From Bacillota bacterium (lineage in GTDB: Bacteria; Bacillota; Clostridia; Lachnospirales; Lachnospiraceae): a DNA stretch of 64,000 nucleotides. A program made the translations under genes and the position numbers. Of the stretch, positions 48,415 through 58,057 are shown piece after piece. The notes under the pieces are model-generated. The model saw only the letters and a program-made list of their open reading frames with translations, was not told the origin of the DNA and did no database searches. The stretch lies in assembly GCA_023439125.1 (NCBI GenBank), contig JAEXOU010000005.1:248001-312000 (forward strand), given 5' to 3'. Each line of letters opens with the position of its first letter. Positions within the stretch are counted from its first letter, which is position 1.

Positions 48415-49083
48415 ATGATTAAATTGTTAGGTATTCTAATCATAATTTTAGGTTTTACACTAAAATTAGATTCAATCTTAATCATCATGCTTTCTGCAAT
48501 AGTAACTGCAGTAGCTGGTGGTCTTACGCCAACAGAGCTTCTAACTACATTAGGGGAAACATTCGTTAATAATAGAAGTATGGCGATTTTTATTTTAATT
48601 ATGTTTGTGACTGGTACGTTAGAACGTAATGGTCTTAAAGAAGCAGCAGCAAAGCTGATTGGAAAGATCAAGAACCCATCCTCAGGTAAAGTAATTGCAG
48701 CATATGGTGTAATGCGAGGTATCTTTGGAGCATTTAATGTTAGCTTCGGTGGGGTAGCTGGTTTCGTTCAGCCAATCATCCTTCCAATGGCAACCGGTGC
48801 AGTTGAAGCAAGTGGCAATGAAATTAATGAGAAACATGAGGAAGAAATCAAGGGTATGGCGTCCGCTATGGAAAATATCGCATGGTTCTTCTGTCAGGTA
48901 TTATTCGTTGGTGGTTCCGGTGGATTATTAATTCAGGGAACATTAAAAGGTCTTGGTTATGATGTAGAACTTGGTGCATTAGCAAAAGTTGCGATCCCAA
49001 CTGCTGTTGTTGCAATCGGAGCAAGTATGATTTACTTCATTCTAAAAGACAAGCGCTTAATGAAGAAGTACTACAACAAATAG
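48415..49083 (+). CDS. DUF969 permease subunit, probable 5-oxoproline transporter
   Basis: The ATG at 48415 gives the family start MIKLLGILIIILGF; an in-frame ATG at 48397 lies before the ribosome binding site GGAAAGAGA. The 222-residue protein has several membrane helices. DUF969 and DUF979 proteins occur as pairs beside pyroglutamyl peptidase or 5-oxoprolinase genes and are taken as a two-part 5-oxoproline permease. Here the DUF979 partner follows after 16 bases and pcp is two genes on, which fits exactly. Transport itself is inferred from context, not shown for this protein. Confidence 0.85.
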   Translation: MIKLLGILIIILGFTLKLDSILIIMLSAIVTAVAGGLTPTELLTTLGETFVNNRSMAIFILIMFVTGTLERNGLKEAAAKLIGKIKNPSSGKVIAAYGVMRGIFGAFNVSFGGVAGFVQPIILPMATGAVEASGNEINEKHEEEIKGMASAMENIAWFFCQVLFVGGSGGLLIQGTLKGLGYDVELGALAKVAIPTAVVAIGASMIYFILKDKRLMKKYYNK

Positions 49084-49099
49084 GGGGGGAGGAATTAGT

Positions 49100-50068
49100 A
49101 TGTCAATTGTATCTTTTTTTAGCAGTGCTGATGTTACACTGTCTACAAAATTATTAGAAGTTGTGTATATGGTTATGGGACTTCTTGCAATCTATACTGG
49201 TGTTAAGAATGTTTGTGATAAAGAGAATTCCTCTCGAATTCTAACTAGTATCTTCTGGATCGTTTTAGGTATTATCATCGGATTCGGACGTTTTATCAAT
49301 GGGATGGAAAATGGCGCTGTGATTACAGGTGTCTTAATCTTTGTTATGGCAATACCTGCAGTTTTAAAGAAGGTTAAACCAGGAAAGATTGATAAGCCGA
49401 CACAAGAACAGAGCGAACGTCTTCTTAAGAAGAATGGTATGAAAGTATTCATTCCGGCTCTTTCCATCGGTCTTTCTGCTATTGTGTTTGCGACTTTCAC
49501 AGATTTAGGAGCAATCGTAGGTGTTGCAGTCGGTGTTATCATCGGTGTAATTGTCTTAATGATTATGTCAAAAGAAAATAAACCAGTGGTATTCTTAAAA
49601 GATACCGAACGTTTATTATCTACCGTAGGTCCATTATGTATACTTCCAATGCTATTATCCGCATTGGGCGCAGTCTTTACAAAAGCAGGTGTTGGAGAAG
49701 TAATCGCATCTTATGTGGAAAAAATCATTCCAACAGGCAATGTTTCAGTCGGTATCATCGTATACGCCTTAGGTATGGTGTTCTTCACTATGATCATGGG
49801 TAACGCGTATGCGGCAATCACTGTAATGACCGTTGGTATCGGTGGTCCATTTGTATTAGCGTATGGTGCAGATCCTACAATTATTGGTATGGTTGCTTTA
49901 ACAACTGGTTTCTGTGGTACTTTACTGACTCCAATGGCAGCGAACTTTAATATCGTACCAGTTGCCATGTTAGACATGAAAAATCGTTTTGGTGTAATTA
50001 AGAACCAAGTTGTAATCGCTTGTTTTATGATTGTGTTCCAGATTGCATATATGCTTCTTTTTAGCTAA
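49100..50068 (+). CDS. DUF979 permease subunit, probable 5-oxoproline transporter
   Basis: This 322-residue membrane protein has about ten helices and the DUF979 pattern (TPMAANFNIVPVAMLDMKN near the end). It is the partner of the DUF969 protein directly upstream. The start is preceded by GGGGGGAGGAA. The pair should take up or exchange 5-oxoproline, the product of the Pcp enzyme encoded downstream. Confidence 0.85.
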   Translation: MSIVSFFSSADVTLSTKLLEVVYMVMGLLAIYTGVKNVCDKENSSRILTSIFWIVLGIIIGFGRFINGMENGAVITGVLIFVMAIPAVLKKVKPGKIDKPTQEQSERLLKKNGMKVFIPALSIGLSAIVFATFTDLGAIVGVAVGVIIGVIVLMIMSKENKPVVFLKDTERLLSTVGPLCILPMLLSALGAVFTKAGVGEVIASYVEKIIPTGNVSVGIIVYALGMVFFTMIMGNAYAAITVMTVGIGGPFVLAYGADPTIIGMVALTTGFCGTLLTPMAANFNIVPVAMLDMKNRFGVIKNQVVIACFMIVFQIAYMLLFS

Positions 50069-50091
50069 TCAGCATAAGTAAGGGTAAGATA

Positions 50092-51087
50092 ATGAATACA
50101 AAGTTAGAACGAGGAGTGCGCATCATAACAGAGCAATGGCTAGAGCTTACGTATGGTGAAAGATTATTTATTGTAACAAGTGAAGATTATGTAAAGGAAA
50201 TGGCACTGATTGAGCAGTATGCCAAAGAGAAGGGTGTTCTGACAGAGGTTATGATATTTACAATGCAGCCAGGACAGGTTGGTCATTATTTTGATCATCA
50301 TGAAGATGCCTTTGATTCTTTTGATGTGATTCTTGGAGCGACTATGCATTCATTAGTTACTACGAAAGCAGCAAAGAGAGCGATTGAAAGGGGAATCCGC
50401 TTTTTATCGCTTCCTCTTTCTACGAATGATCATAGATCCCTACTAGAGTATGACTTCCTTAAGATGGATCCAGCCGAGAGCAAAAGAATGGCAGATGAGC
50501 TTTTGCCCAAACTATCAGGCGGGAAAAAACTTAAGGTTACTACACCGGCAGGAACGAATCTTACGTTCTCGATGGAAGGAAGAGAAGCCCAACTTTTTAC
50601 TGGAGCAACCAGACAGGGAAGAGGTTATTCCTCCTCTAGTTTTGAAATCTTTATTCCTATCGTAGAAGATCAAACATTCGGAACTGGTGTTGTGGATGCG
50701 TCCCTAGGTTATCTAGGAGTGCCGAAAGAACCAGTTCGAATCGGCTTAAAAGAGGGAAGAATCTGTGAAATTGAGCAGAATGAGACAGGGCAGAAACTAA
50801 GGCAGTATATCGCGGATTTTGAGGATGAACGCATGTATGTGGCTGGGGAGTTTGGAATTGGCCTCAACACATTCTCTCAGTGTAAGGGAAACAGTTATAT
50901 AGAAGATGAGTCCACTTATGGAACTTTCCATATCGGATTTGGACGAAATATTGGATTTGGTGGAAAGCAAGAAGCGAGAGCTCATTTTGATCTTGTATTC
51001 CACAAGCCAGATATTTACGTGGATGGAATATTAATTATGAAGAAGGGTGAAATCATCTGGGATGAGGAAACTCTTATGGCACAATAG
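50092..51087 (+). CDS. M29-like aminopeptidase (AmpS/aminopeptidase T family)
   Basis: This 331-residue protein belongs to the thermophilic metallo-aminopeptidase M29 group. The C-terminal half has the expected metal-ligand pattern: Glu in GEFGIGLN near 253, Glu in DESTYGTFHIGFG with its His, then ARAHFDLVF with His and Asp, and a final YVDGILI. It is shorter than classical AmpS (about 400). It probably removes N-terminal residues from peptides. Its place between the DUF979 permease and pcp suggests joint peptide and pyroglutamate processing. Confidence 0.8.
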   Translation: MNTKLERGVRIITEQWLELTYGERLFIVTSEDYVKEMALIEQYAKEKGVLTEVMIFTMQPGQVGHYFDHHEDAFDSFDVILGATMHSLVTTKAAKRAIERGIRFLSLPLSTNDHRSLLEYDFLKMDPAESKRMADELLPKLSGGKKLKVTTPAGTNLTFSMEGREAQLFTGATRQGRGYSSSSFEIFIPIVEDQTFGTGVVDASLGYLGVPKEPVRIGLKEGRICEIEQNETGQKLRQYIADFEDERMYVAGEFGIGLNTFSQCKGNSYIEDESTYGTFHIGFGRNIGFGGKQEARAHFDLVFHKPDIYVDGILIMKKGEIIWDEETLMAQ

Positions 51088-51106
51088 AGAAAGGTAATAA
51101 CAAAAT

Positions 51107-51751
51107 ATGAAAGTATTAATTACAGGGTTTGATCCATTTGGCGGTGAAAGCGTAAATCCAGCATATGAAGCAGTGAAGATGCTTCCTGATATGGTAGCAG
51201 GCGCAGAAGTTATTAAATTAGAGATTCCTACTGTATTTACGAAGAGTGGGGAAGTTGTAGAAAAGGCAATGGAAGAACATAATCCAGATGTCGTGATCTG
51301 TGTTGGACAGGCAGGTGGAAGAAGTTCCATTACAATCGAAAAGATTGCAATCAACCTTGCAGAAGCTAGAATCAAGGATAATGAAGGGAAACAGCCAATG
51401 GATACTCCATTACATGAAGATGGAGAAACTGCTTACTTTACAAATCTTCCTTGCAAGGCAGTCGTAAAAGAGTTACGTGATCACAAGATTCCAGCTCATA
51501 TCTCTTACACTGCAGGAACTTTTGTATGTAACGATGTTATGTATCACGTTCTTTACTTAATCAACAAGAAGTATGCGAATGTACGCGGTGGATTCATCCA
51601 TGTTCCATATGCGTTAGAGCAGGTGATTGATAAGCCACTCGGAACATGTGCGATGTCACTTGAGACGATCTCCAAAGGACTTGAATTAGCGATCAAGGCG
51701 ATTGTGGAAAACGACGAAGATATTTCGCTTACAGTCGGAACGATTATGTAG
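51107..51751 (+). CDS. pcp: Pyroglutamyl-peptidase I
   Basis: The 214-residue cysteine peptidase removes N-terminal pyroglutamate from peptides. The catalytic triad appears as Glu78 ([11 protein letters not shown]), Cys141 ([13 protein letters not shown]) and His165 (GGFIHVPY), with the same 63 and 24 residue spacings as the B. amyloliquefaciens enzyme. The opening [11 protein letters not shown] is diagnostic. It is the last gene of the cluster. The released 5-oxoproline could be moved by the DUF969/DUF979 pair. Confidence 0.96.
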   Translation: MKVLITGFDPFGGESVNPAYEAVKMLPDMVAGAEVIKLEIPTVFTKSGEVVEKAMEEHNPDVVICVGQAGGRSSITIEKIAINLAEARIKDNEGKQPMDTPLHEDGETAYFTNLPCKAVVKELRDHKIPAHISYTAGTFVCNDVMYHVLYLINKKYANVRGGFIHVPYALEQVIDKPLGTCAMSLETISKGLELAIKAIVENDEDISLTVGTIM

Positions 51752-51769
51752 GAGTACGTAAGTCAAATA

Positions 51770-51940
51770 GGGCTGTCGCACTAAGGGCAGTATGAATAAA
51801 GAATGAAGGGTGATGGTATATTTTCTTCGGCGCGCTACGCTCACAAGCCCCACAAAGTACGTGTGGGGACTTGTAAGGCACTCCGAAAAATACCATCACC
51901 CTTCATTCTTTTATACAATATTCAGCTAGTGCGACAGCCC
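51770..51940. repeat. Family A hairpin repeat, copy 4 (most complete)
   Basis: Perfect outer arms GGGCTGTCGCACTA (51770-51783) and TAGTGCGACAGCCC (51927-51940). The middle arms AAGAATGAAGGGTGATGG and complement pair over 21 bases. The core has CTTCGG/CCGAA, ACAAG/CTTGT and CCCCACA/TGTGGGG stems with fixed loops CGCGCTACGC and AAGGCACT. It follows pcp and could also end that transcript. Confidence 0.85.
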
Positions 51941-52085
51941 CATTCATGACAAGGAAAAGTTCATGAAGTGTACTTTTTCTTGTTATTAAGCTTGATATGT
52001 ACAAGAAAATATTGTATTGTATAGACAGAATAAGTTTGTAAATTTTGTTAAAATACATAAGCAGACTAGATTGGAGATAGGAGCA

Positions 52086-52709
52086 ATGAGGAAGTTTATA
52101 GTATTGATGTTGATGGTAAGCTGTATGTGTACATTTGCAGGATGCATACCAGAAGATAGGACGGTTAAAAAGCCGGTGATATACTTATATCCAGAGACTG
52201 AGACTGAAGTAAGTGTAGAATTGGACTACAAGGGTAAATTAATCTGTACATATCCTGAATATACAGATGGTTGGAAAGTTATCGCAAAACCAGATGGGAC
52301 ACTCATCGACAAAGAGACAAACAAGGAGTACTCTTATTTATTCTGGGAAGGAGTATCCGATACCACGTATGATATGACAACCGGATATGTGGTAAAGGGT
52401 GAGGATACGGCAGAATTTTTACAAGATGTGCTTACCAAGATGGGATTATTGCCAAAAGAGTACAACGAATTCATCGTTTACTGGCTTCCAGAAATGCAGG
52501 AAAATGCCTACAATCTCATTACATTCCAAAATGACTGTTATGTAGAGAGTGCAAAACTTTCGATTACTCCAAAACCAGACTCTGTTCTCCGAATTTTTAT
52601 GGCATATCAAGCACTTGAGGCACCGATTGAGGTAAATGAACCTACCATAGTTCCTTTTGATCGTACGGGGTTTGCTGTGGTTGAATGGGGAGGATGCGAG
52701 GTAAAATAA
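52086..52709 (+). CDS. Lipoprotein of unknown function
   Basis: The ATG at 52086 gives a clean lipoprotein signal (lipobox TFAGC, Cys20); the open frame begins earlier, at 52017, but that extension is not signal-like. The 207-residue product continues with a KKPVIYLYPETETEV segment and aromatic-rich strands. It lacks known catalytic motifs. Related lipoproteins are found in clostridia, but I know of no assigned role. It follows family A copy 4 and is followed by a hairpin. Confidence 0.75.
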   Translation: MRKFIVLMLMVSCMCTFAGCIPEDRTVKKPVIYLYPETETEVSVELDYKGKLICTYPEYTDGWKVIAKPDGTLIDKETNKEYSYLFWEGVSDTTYDMTTGYVVKGEDTAEFLQDVLTKMGLLPKEYNEFIVYWLPEMQENAYNLITFQNDCYVESAKLSITPKPDSVLRIFMAYQALEAPIEVNEPTIVPFDRTGFAVVEWGGCEVK

Positions 52710-52763
52710 GTTGTAAAGTTAACCAGTCGATAGAGTATGGAATGATGACATATTTTTTAATAT

Positions 52764-52812
52764 AAGAATCCATGTTTTGTAGATTATAGATATCTATGAA
52801 ACATGGATTCTT
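52764..52812. terminator. Hairpin after the lipoprotein gene
   Basis: AAGAATCCATGTTT (52764-52777) pairs perfectly with AAACATGGATTCTT (52799-52812), with a second AGAT/ATCT stem in the loop. Confidence 0.6.
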
Positions 52813-52986
52813 AACATTATTACAGGTTGTCTCATTAAATTAAAAAAGGGACATTTATATGGAAATACAGTTAAGTAAGTGATAAAATTGAAATGATATA
52901 ATTATTTATCGTAGGTAGAAGAATGATGCAATCAGATGAATTAGAAGAGTTGAAAGTAAAAGTTAAGTACATAAGGGAGAATTAAA

Positions 52987-53934
52987 ATGGTAAGAAATGA
53001 GTATTGGTTGAAAATGTTCCCTACACCAGATGAAGATAATTTCATAAGTATTTTAGCAACAGAATTTTTGCCAAGCGATATGGAAGTAGAAAGTGTATTG
53101 TTTGTACTTCATGGTATGACGGAACATATGCAACGGTACGAAAAGTTTGCCCAAAACCTTACTAGTAAATCGATTGCCGTTATCGGTTTTGACCTACCTG
53201 GTCATGGAGCAAGTAAAAAGGCAGAGGGTAACTGCGCATCTTTTGGTAAAGGGAATTGGATGGCAACGGTTGATTTTACGGATCATTTCATAACTGACCT
53301 CAAAAAGAAATACAGTTGTCCAATCTATCTTATGGGATTCTCTCTAGGTAGCTTTTTAGCACGAGATTACTTGAATCAGTATTCTAGCAATATTGAAGGA
53401 GCCATTATTATGGGAACTGGAACTACTTCTAAAATGGTTCTTAATATTGTGAAAGCTCTTGTTAACAAAGAAGCTAATAAAATTGGATTTGATGAAACCT
53501 CAAAGTTTATCAAAAAGCTATCGTTTGATACTTACAATAAAAAAATTAAGAATAGTAAGACCGAATGTGATTGGCTTTGTAGTGATGAAATCTCACTTCA
53601 GGAATACATCAATGACCCTTTGTGTGTCCAGAATATTTCAGCTGGGTTATTTGGAGACCTTTTATCCTCTATGAACCGAAATGGTGGTACCTCTCAATAT
53701 AAAACCTGGAATAAAAATATTAGAATTCTTATTATTTCAGGTACCGAAGATCCCGTTGGTGGTTTCACAAAAGGAGTAACCAAAGTGTATAAAAAAATGG
53801 TAAATAGCGGGATTGTAAACATTCAATTCTTTCTTTTACCTGGTAGACATGATGTATTACATGAAATCCAAAACAAAACAGCAGCTATCGCTACAGATAA
53901 GATTGTCAAGTGGATGGAAACAAGTAGTCTTTAG
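52987..53934 (+). CDS. Alpha/beta hydrolase of the S33 / monoacylglycerol lipase type
   Basis: This 315-residue protein has the lysophospholipase-like opening HGMTEHMQRYEKFA (42-55), the DLPGHGAS motif near 69-76 and the nucleophile elbow GFSLGS (117-122, Ser119). The catalytic Asp is in GTEDPVGG near 254 and the His in GRHDVLHE near 291. These motifs fit monoacylglycerol lipases and lysophospholipases of the Hydrolase_4 family. There is no signal peptide, so it acts in the cytoplasm. The start is behind AAGGGAGA. Confidence 0.9.
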   Translation: MVRNEYWLKMFPTPDEDNFISILATEFLPSDMEVESVLFVLHGMTEHMQRYEKFAQNLTSKSIAVIGFDLPGHGASKKAEGNCASFGKGNWMATVDFTDHFITDLKKKYSCPIYLMGFSLGSFLARDYLNQYSSNIEGAIIMGTGTTSKMVLNIVKALVNKEANKIGFDETSKFIKKLSFDTYNKKIKNSKTECDWLCSDEISLQEYINDPLCVQNISAGLFGDLLSSMNRNGGTSQYKTWNKNIRILIISGTEDPVGGFTKGVTKVYKKMVNSGIVNIQFFLLPGRHDVLHEIQNKTAAIATDKIVKWMETSSL

Positions 53935-54057
53935 CAATGAGTCCTAATCTTAAGGTTTTAAGAGTATTCATTCAACGTTAGAATTGGATGGTAGTTCAGG
54001 AATTTATTAACATAATAGTAGTAAAGATTAATTAATTGCAGAAAAGGAAGAATTAAA

Positions 54058-54885
54058 TTGATCACATTAGCGGAGTTGAGTAAGTATCATGGAATATGCT
54101 TGGAACGAGGAGAGGACTATGTGTATGCAGCTCCCCACGCCCTTTTGCGTCCTTTTATTCAACATTATGCAGTTACATTTCCATTCAACATTCCAGATGA
54201 ATATACAGTTTTACCTTCGGCTAGTTCAACAATGATTTTCCTTGTTGCAGCAAATGACAATATATATAGTGGGTTAACTGCGGTAGAAACGAAAGCAAGT
54301 ATCGTAGGTAATACCGCCAATCAAGCAAAATTACTATTATTAATTAAGTTTCGAAGTAGTGGTTTATATCCATTTTTAAAAGAACAACAGTCAGATTTGA
54401 GAGATCAGTATATCCCTCTTTATGATATCAACCCTTCCCTTACGGAGTCTATTGAACATGCGCTCGTTTGTACAAACTGTTTAGATGGGTTGTTTGCTGA
54501 ACTAGATGACATTTTCTTATCGAATTATCAAGAGTATGATGCTATGCATAAGATTTCATTTATCAAGAATCAAATCATTTTAAATCATGGTAACATAAGC
54601 ATGAAGGAGTTGGCGAGCAATTGCTTTTATAGTGAAAAGCATATTAGAAGATTATTCTTAAACTATGTAGGGACAAGTCCTAAATCTTTTTCGCGAATTG
54701 TAAGAGTTAACTATGCATTGAATCTAATGAAGAATCCACAAACTTCTCTGACTGAGATTGCGATGAATTCTGGTTATTTTGATCAGGCACATTTGGATAA
54801 TGATTTAAAATTAATTTGTAACATTACTCCAAATGAATACATTAATAATATGTCCGTTTTTTACAAGGATGAATTCAATCAATAA
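54058..54885 (+). CDS. AraC family regulator with N-terminal DUF6597-like domain
   Basis: The frame starts with TTG at 54058 behind AAAAGGAAG; no ATG is available near the N-terminus. The first 150 residues form a cupin-like ligand domain (PLIQHYAVTFPF-type pattern near 35-48), and residues about 168-272 a double helix-turn-helix of the AraC type with YFDQAHLDNDLK near 240, typical of the second helix-turn-helix. The target is unknown; the next gene starts within 60 bases on the same strand and is a candidate. Confidence 0.85.
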   Translation: MITLAELSKYHGICLERGEDYVYAAPHALLRPFIQHYAVTFPFNIPDEYTVLPSASSTMIFLVAANDNIYSGLTAVETKASIVGNTANQAKLLLLIKFRSSGLYPFLKEQQSDLRDQYIPLYDINPSLTESIEHALVCTNCLDGLFAELDDIFLSNYQEYDAMHKISFIKNQIILNHGNISMKELASNCFYSEKHIRRLFLNYVGTSPKSFSRIVRVNYALNLMKNPQTSLTEIAMNSGYFDQAHLDNDLKLICNITPNEYINNMSVFYKDEFNQ

Positions 54886-54941
54886 GATATAATATGTTAG
54901 AAAGCAACGTTTATTATTTAATATTGCCAAGGAGGATTCCA

Positions 54942-55886
54942 ATGAAAACGATAAGTAAGAGTGAATTTGATGACATCCGAAAATGGATGTATCGTAATGC
55001 AAGACAGTTAGAGATTGCAAGATGGAAATGTTTATTTGAAGATGGAAGTAAGGAAGAAGTTCTGAATGCCTTAACTTTTTATCAGAATGAAGATGGGGGT
55101 TTTGGTAATACATTAGAACCAGACAGTTGGAATCCAGATTCCTCTCCATATACAACACTTTATGCTCTCAATGTGCTTGATGAAATTGATGCAATTGATG
55201 TGCAACATCCCATGATTCGAGGTATTATTAAGTATCTAGAGAGTGGCGTGAACTCTGGTGAGTTTGGATGGTATTTTAGCATTCCTTCCAATGATAATTA
55301 TGCGCATGCACCTTGGTGGACGTATGATGAGGCAGCAAACCAGTATGAAAGTATAGGAGTTACAGCTGGTATCGTTGATTTTGCATTACGTTATCTAAGT
55401 CCAGAGACTGCTCTTTATCAACGAGCTTTAAAGCTACTGGACCATCTGCTTAAGCAATTAAAGTCAATGGATAAGTTTGGTGATATGGGTGTATCTGCGT
55501 ACATAAAACTATTAGGAGTAATTAAAACCATTGATTTTAACGGTAAGTATAACATCCAAGAGATCATTCAATTGATCCATAAACTCGGTAATTCCTTAAT
55601 CGAACGTGACCCTTCCAGATGGGCTTTCTATGGGCATACCCCAAAAGAGTTGGTCGCATCACCAGATAGTGAGTTTTACGAAGAAAACAAGGAAATTACA
55701 CAATTAGAACTGGATTACATTATTGATACACGTAAGGATAAGGGAGTATGGGAGATTACTTGGAGTTGGTTCGATCATAACGAAAAATATGCAAAAGAAT
55801 TTGCAATTAGTGAGAATTGGTGGAGAGCTGAGAAGGCAATTGACAAATTAGTTTGGTTAAAGAAGTTCGGAAGAATTGAAAAATAA
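54942..55886 (+). CDS. Alpha-toroid (terpene cyclase/prenyltransferase-like) protein of unknown function
   Basis: The ATG at 54942 has AAGGAGG seven bases upstream (the frame opens at 54894), giving 314 residues. The YQNEDGGFGNTLEPD segment near 45-59 resembles the QW-type repeats that form the alpha/alpha barrel of squalene cyclases and prenyltransferase beta subunits. No DxDD or other cyclase active-site motif is seen, so it is probably a toroid-fold protein with another role. It may be transcribed with the AraC gene upstream. Confidence 0.65.
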   Translation: MKTISKSEFDDIRKWMYRNARQLEIARWKCLFEDGSKEEVLNALTFYQNEDGGFGNTLEPDSWNPDSSPYTTLYALNVLDEIDAIDVQHPMIRGIIKYLESGVNSGEFGWYFSIPSNDNYAHAPWWTYDEAANQYESIGVTAGIVDFALRYLSPETALYQRALKLLDHLLKQLKSMDKFGDMGVSAYIKLLGVIKTIDFNGKYNIQEIIQLIHKLGNSLIERDPSRWAFYGHTPKELVASPDSEFYEENKEITQLELDYIIDTRKDKGVWEITWSWFDHNEKYAKEFAISENWWRAEKAIDKLVWLKKFGRIEK

Positions 55887-55901
55887 TTCATGTACATTGA
55901 T

Positions 55902-56000
55902 CAGGTGGTTGGTGCCACCTGTAGGTGACATTTCTATTGGTGATGAGGACGGAATTTCAAACCTCAATTATAAGGTCGCTCTTGTGGCGACCTATTTTTA
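55902..56000 (+). terminator. Hairpin pair ending in a terminator
   Basis: CAGGTGG/CCACCTG at 55902-55921 and AGGTCGC/GCGACCT at 55973-55993 followed by ATTTTTAT. The second is a good intrinsic terminator. Confidence 0.7.
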
Positions 56001-56060
56001 TAACTTTATGATATAATTACTTTAGAAACAAGAGATAAAGATAAAGGGGGCTATGGAACA

Positions 56061-57047
56061 ATGATGAACGAAAGTAAAATTCAAAAGAAAGAAAATATTT
56101 GGCTCAATGGTGTAATGGGAGTTGTCATCGGAGATGCGCTAGGTATGCCGATACAATTTTTCTCAAGAGAAGAGGTAAGAAAAGAACCATTGGAGGGAAT
56201 GAAAGGCTTTGGTACATATAATATGCCAGTGGGAACCTGGTCGGATGACAGCAGCATGACTCTGGCAACTCTTTGTAGTATCATCGAGACTGGAAAAGTT
56301 GATTGTGAAGATATTATGAAGCGTTTCGTGGCATGGGAATATCAAGGGGAATACACTCCATTTGGAAAGGCTTTTGATCAAGGAAGAACATGTACGGCAG
56401 CAATTTACAATTATGTTGTAGGTAAGAATGTACATACCTGTGGATTAACGGATGAGCATTCCAATGGAAATGGTTCCTTGATGAGAATTATGCCTGTTTG
56501 TCTGTATGCGTATCTGTATACCAAAAATGGTAGTATGACAGAAGATGAGGCGTTGCAGATGATACATGATGTTTCAGCTCTTACACATGCGCATTTACGC
56601 TCTAAAATGGCGTGTGGATTCTACTATTTTATGATAAAAGCTATTTTGGATGAAAAAGGAACGCTTATTGAGAGATTGCAAAAAGGCGTAGATGACGCGG
56701 TTACTTTTTACCATAAGGATTTTACTAATCTGGTACAGATGTCATATTACAGTAGACTTTTCCATTTAACTGAATTTAAGGACGTTAAGGAGGAAGACAT
56801 ACATAGTTCGGGATATGTGGTGGATAGCTTAGAGGCTTCAATTTGGAGTTTGATTACAACAGATTCTTTCGAAACTGCGGCACTTAAAGCAGTTAACCTA
56901 GGTGATGATACAGATACGATTGGAGCAATTTCCTGTGGACTGGCTGGATTGTATTATGGTTATAACAACATACCAGTAGAATGGAGAGATGTCATTCAGA
57001 GAAAAGAATGGATTGAAGATATGTGTAGGATTATTTTTTGTTCTTAA
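56061..57047 (+). CDS. ADP-ribosylglycohydrolase family protein
   Basis: This 328-residue protein has the DraG-type metal motifs: IGDALGMP near 22-29, TWSDDSSM near 55-62, and GDDTDTIGA near 287-295. They bind the two Mg2+ ions that help remove ADP-ribose from proteins or nucleic acids. It resembles stand-alone DraG-like proteins of Firmicutes. No ADP-ribosyltransferase is present in the window, so the substrate is unknown. A second ATG three bases further on (56064) is an equally good start. Confidence 0.92.
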   Translation: MMNESKIQKKENIWLNGVMGVVIGDALGMPIQFFSREEVRKEPLEGMKGFGTYNMPVGTWSDDSSMTLATLCSIIETGKVDCEDIMKRFVAWEYQGEYTPFGKAFDQGRTCTAAIYNYVVGKNVHTCGLTDEHSNGNGSLMRIMPVCLYAYLYTKNGSMTEDEALQMIHDVSALTHAHLRSKMACGFYYFMIKAILDEKGTLIERLQKGVDDAVTFYHKDFTNLVQMSYYSRLFHLTEFKDVKEEDIHSSGYVVDSLEASIWSLITTDSFETAALKAVNLGDDTDTIGAISCGLAGLYYGYNNIPVEWRDVIQRKEWIEDMCRIIFCS

Positions 57048-57132
57048 GAAAGTCTGAGGTTGATGCACAAATGTTAAGCTGTTATAATTTTACCAGAATT
57101 TCTATTTCAAAATCTGGTTCGGGAGAATACAT

Positions 57133-57789
57133 ATGTATAATGAATTAGTTACAAAGTTAAATAACCGTGGTGCAAATCTAATAAAAGTAGTAGATATATC
57201 ACAGCTCTCAGATGAAGAAAACAGAGGGTATAACGCAGCTATTATAATAGGAGTAGTTCTTAGCCCTGAATATATCTTTCGTCAGTCAATAGAAAATATA
57301 ATAGATCATTCTGAATTTGAGCAAAAGGAGCAACTTGCTGATGAACTTGCAGAATGGGCAGCTGATTTTCTCATTGCAAAAGGATACCATTCCTTAGCGC
57401 AATCAGAAAGAAGACTAAACGATGAGAATTTTAATGTAAATACGAAAACTTCTTTACTTCCCCACAAAAAATTAGCGATCTTAGCTGGTTTAGGTTGGAT
57501 TGGTAAAAGTAATTTGTTAGTAACACAGGAATACGGAAGTGCATTATGTATGTGTACTGTTTTGACAAATGCACCGTTACCTACTGAAAACAAACCAATC
57601 ATGAACCCGAAATGTGGGAACTGTACGATTTGTAAAGATGTATGTCCAGCAGGTGTTATTCATGGTACTATATGGGAACGAGGAATGAATAGAGATTTAA
57701 TTGTTGATGTGTACCACTGTGAAGGATGCTTAAAATGTTTAGTAAATTGTTGTTGGACTCAAAAATTTACTAAAATCAAAAAACAATAG
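57133..57789 (+). CDS. QueG-like protein with two [4Fe-4S] clusters
   Basis: The 218-residue protein has two CxxCxxC-x3-C clusters: Cys161/164/167/171 (with CPAG) and Cys196/199/202/206. The middle segment KLAILAGLGWIGKSNLLVT resembles epoxyqueuosine reductase. It is much shorter than QueG (about 380) and lacks the cobalamin-binding N-terminus, so it may be an iron-sulfur electron carrier or a reduced relative rather than true QueG. No queuosine genes are nearby. Confidence 0.8.
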   Translation: MYNELVTKLNNRGANLIKVVDISQLSDEENRGYNAAIIIGVVLSPEYIFRQSIENIIDHSEFEQKEQLADELAEWAADFLIAKGYHSLAQSERRLNDENFNVNTKTSLLPHKKLAILAGLGWIGKSNLLVTQEYGSALCMCTVLTNAPLPTENKPIMNPKCGNCTICKDVCPAGVIHGTIWERGMNRDLIVDVYHCEGCLKCLVNCCWTQKFTKIKKQ

Positions 57790-57807
57790 GTGTATAAATA
57801 TGACTTG

Positions 57808-57836
57808 ACGCTTCGGTTTAGACTGGGGCGTTTTTT
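57808..57836 (+). terminator. Intrinsic terminator after the Fe-S protein
   Basis: ACGCTTC and GGGGCGT form a stem with G-T pairs, followed by six T. Confidence 0.65.
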
Positions 57837-57899
57837 AGTGTGATTCCCTGTGAATGATAGGTAGATCAGAATGGACATAATAAGATAGATTGATAATCA

Positions 57900-57998
57900 A
57901 AAAAAGTGCATATGGTGATGCATCTTTTATGTAATAGGAAGATATCCCTTATACGACCACGCTTGGCGCGAGTGTTTTGTTTGCAAAACGCTTTTTTT
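57900..57998 (+). repeat. Family C hairpin array, copy 3
   Basis: It begins with TGCAT/ATGCA, continues with AATAGGAAGATATCCCTTA, and ends with GCTTGGCGCGAGTGTTTT and the terminator stem AGTGTTTT/AAAACGCT (57971-57992) with seven T. The second half matches the copy at 38.6 kb closely; the first hairpin differs in sequence. Confidence 0.6.
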
Positions 57999-58057
57999 AG
58001 TGATACAGGCACAAGCTAGATTGAAAAACATAGAATAATACAACGAGAATTGCCTAT

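Noticed and set aside
57133..57789. Full epoxyqueuosine reductase QueG
   Set aside because: The Fe-S half is similar, but the protein is only 218 residues and lacks the cobalamin-binding N-terminal domain.
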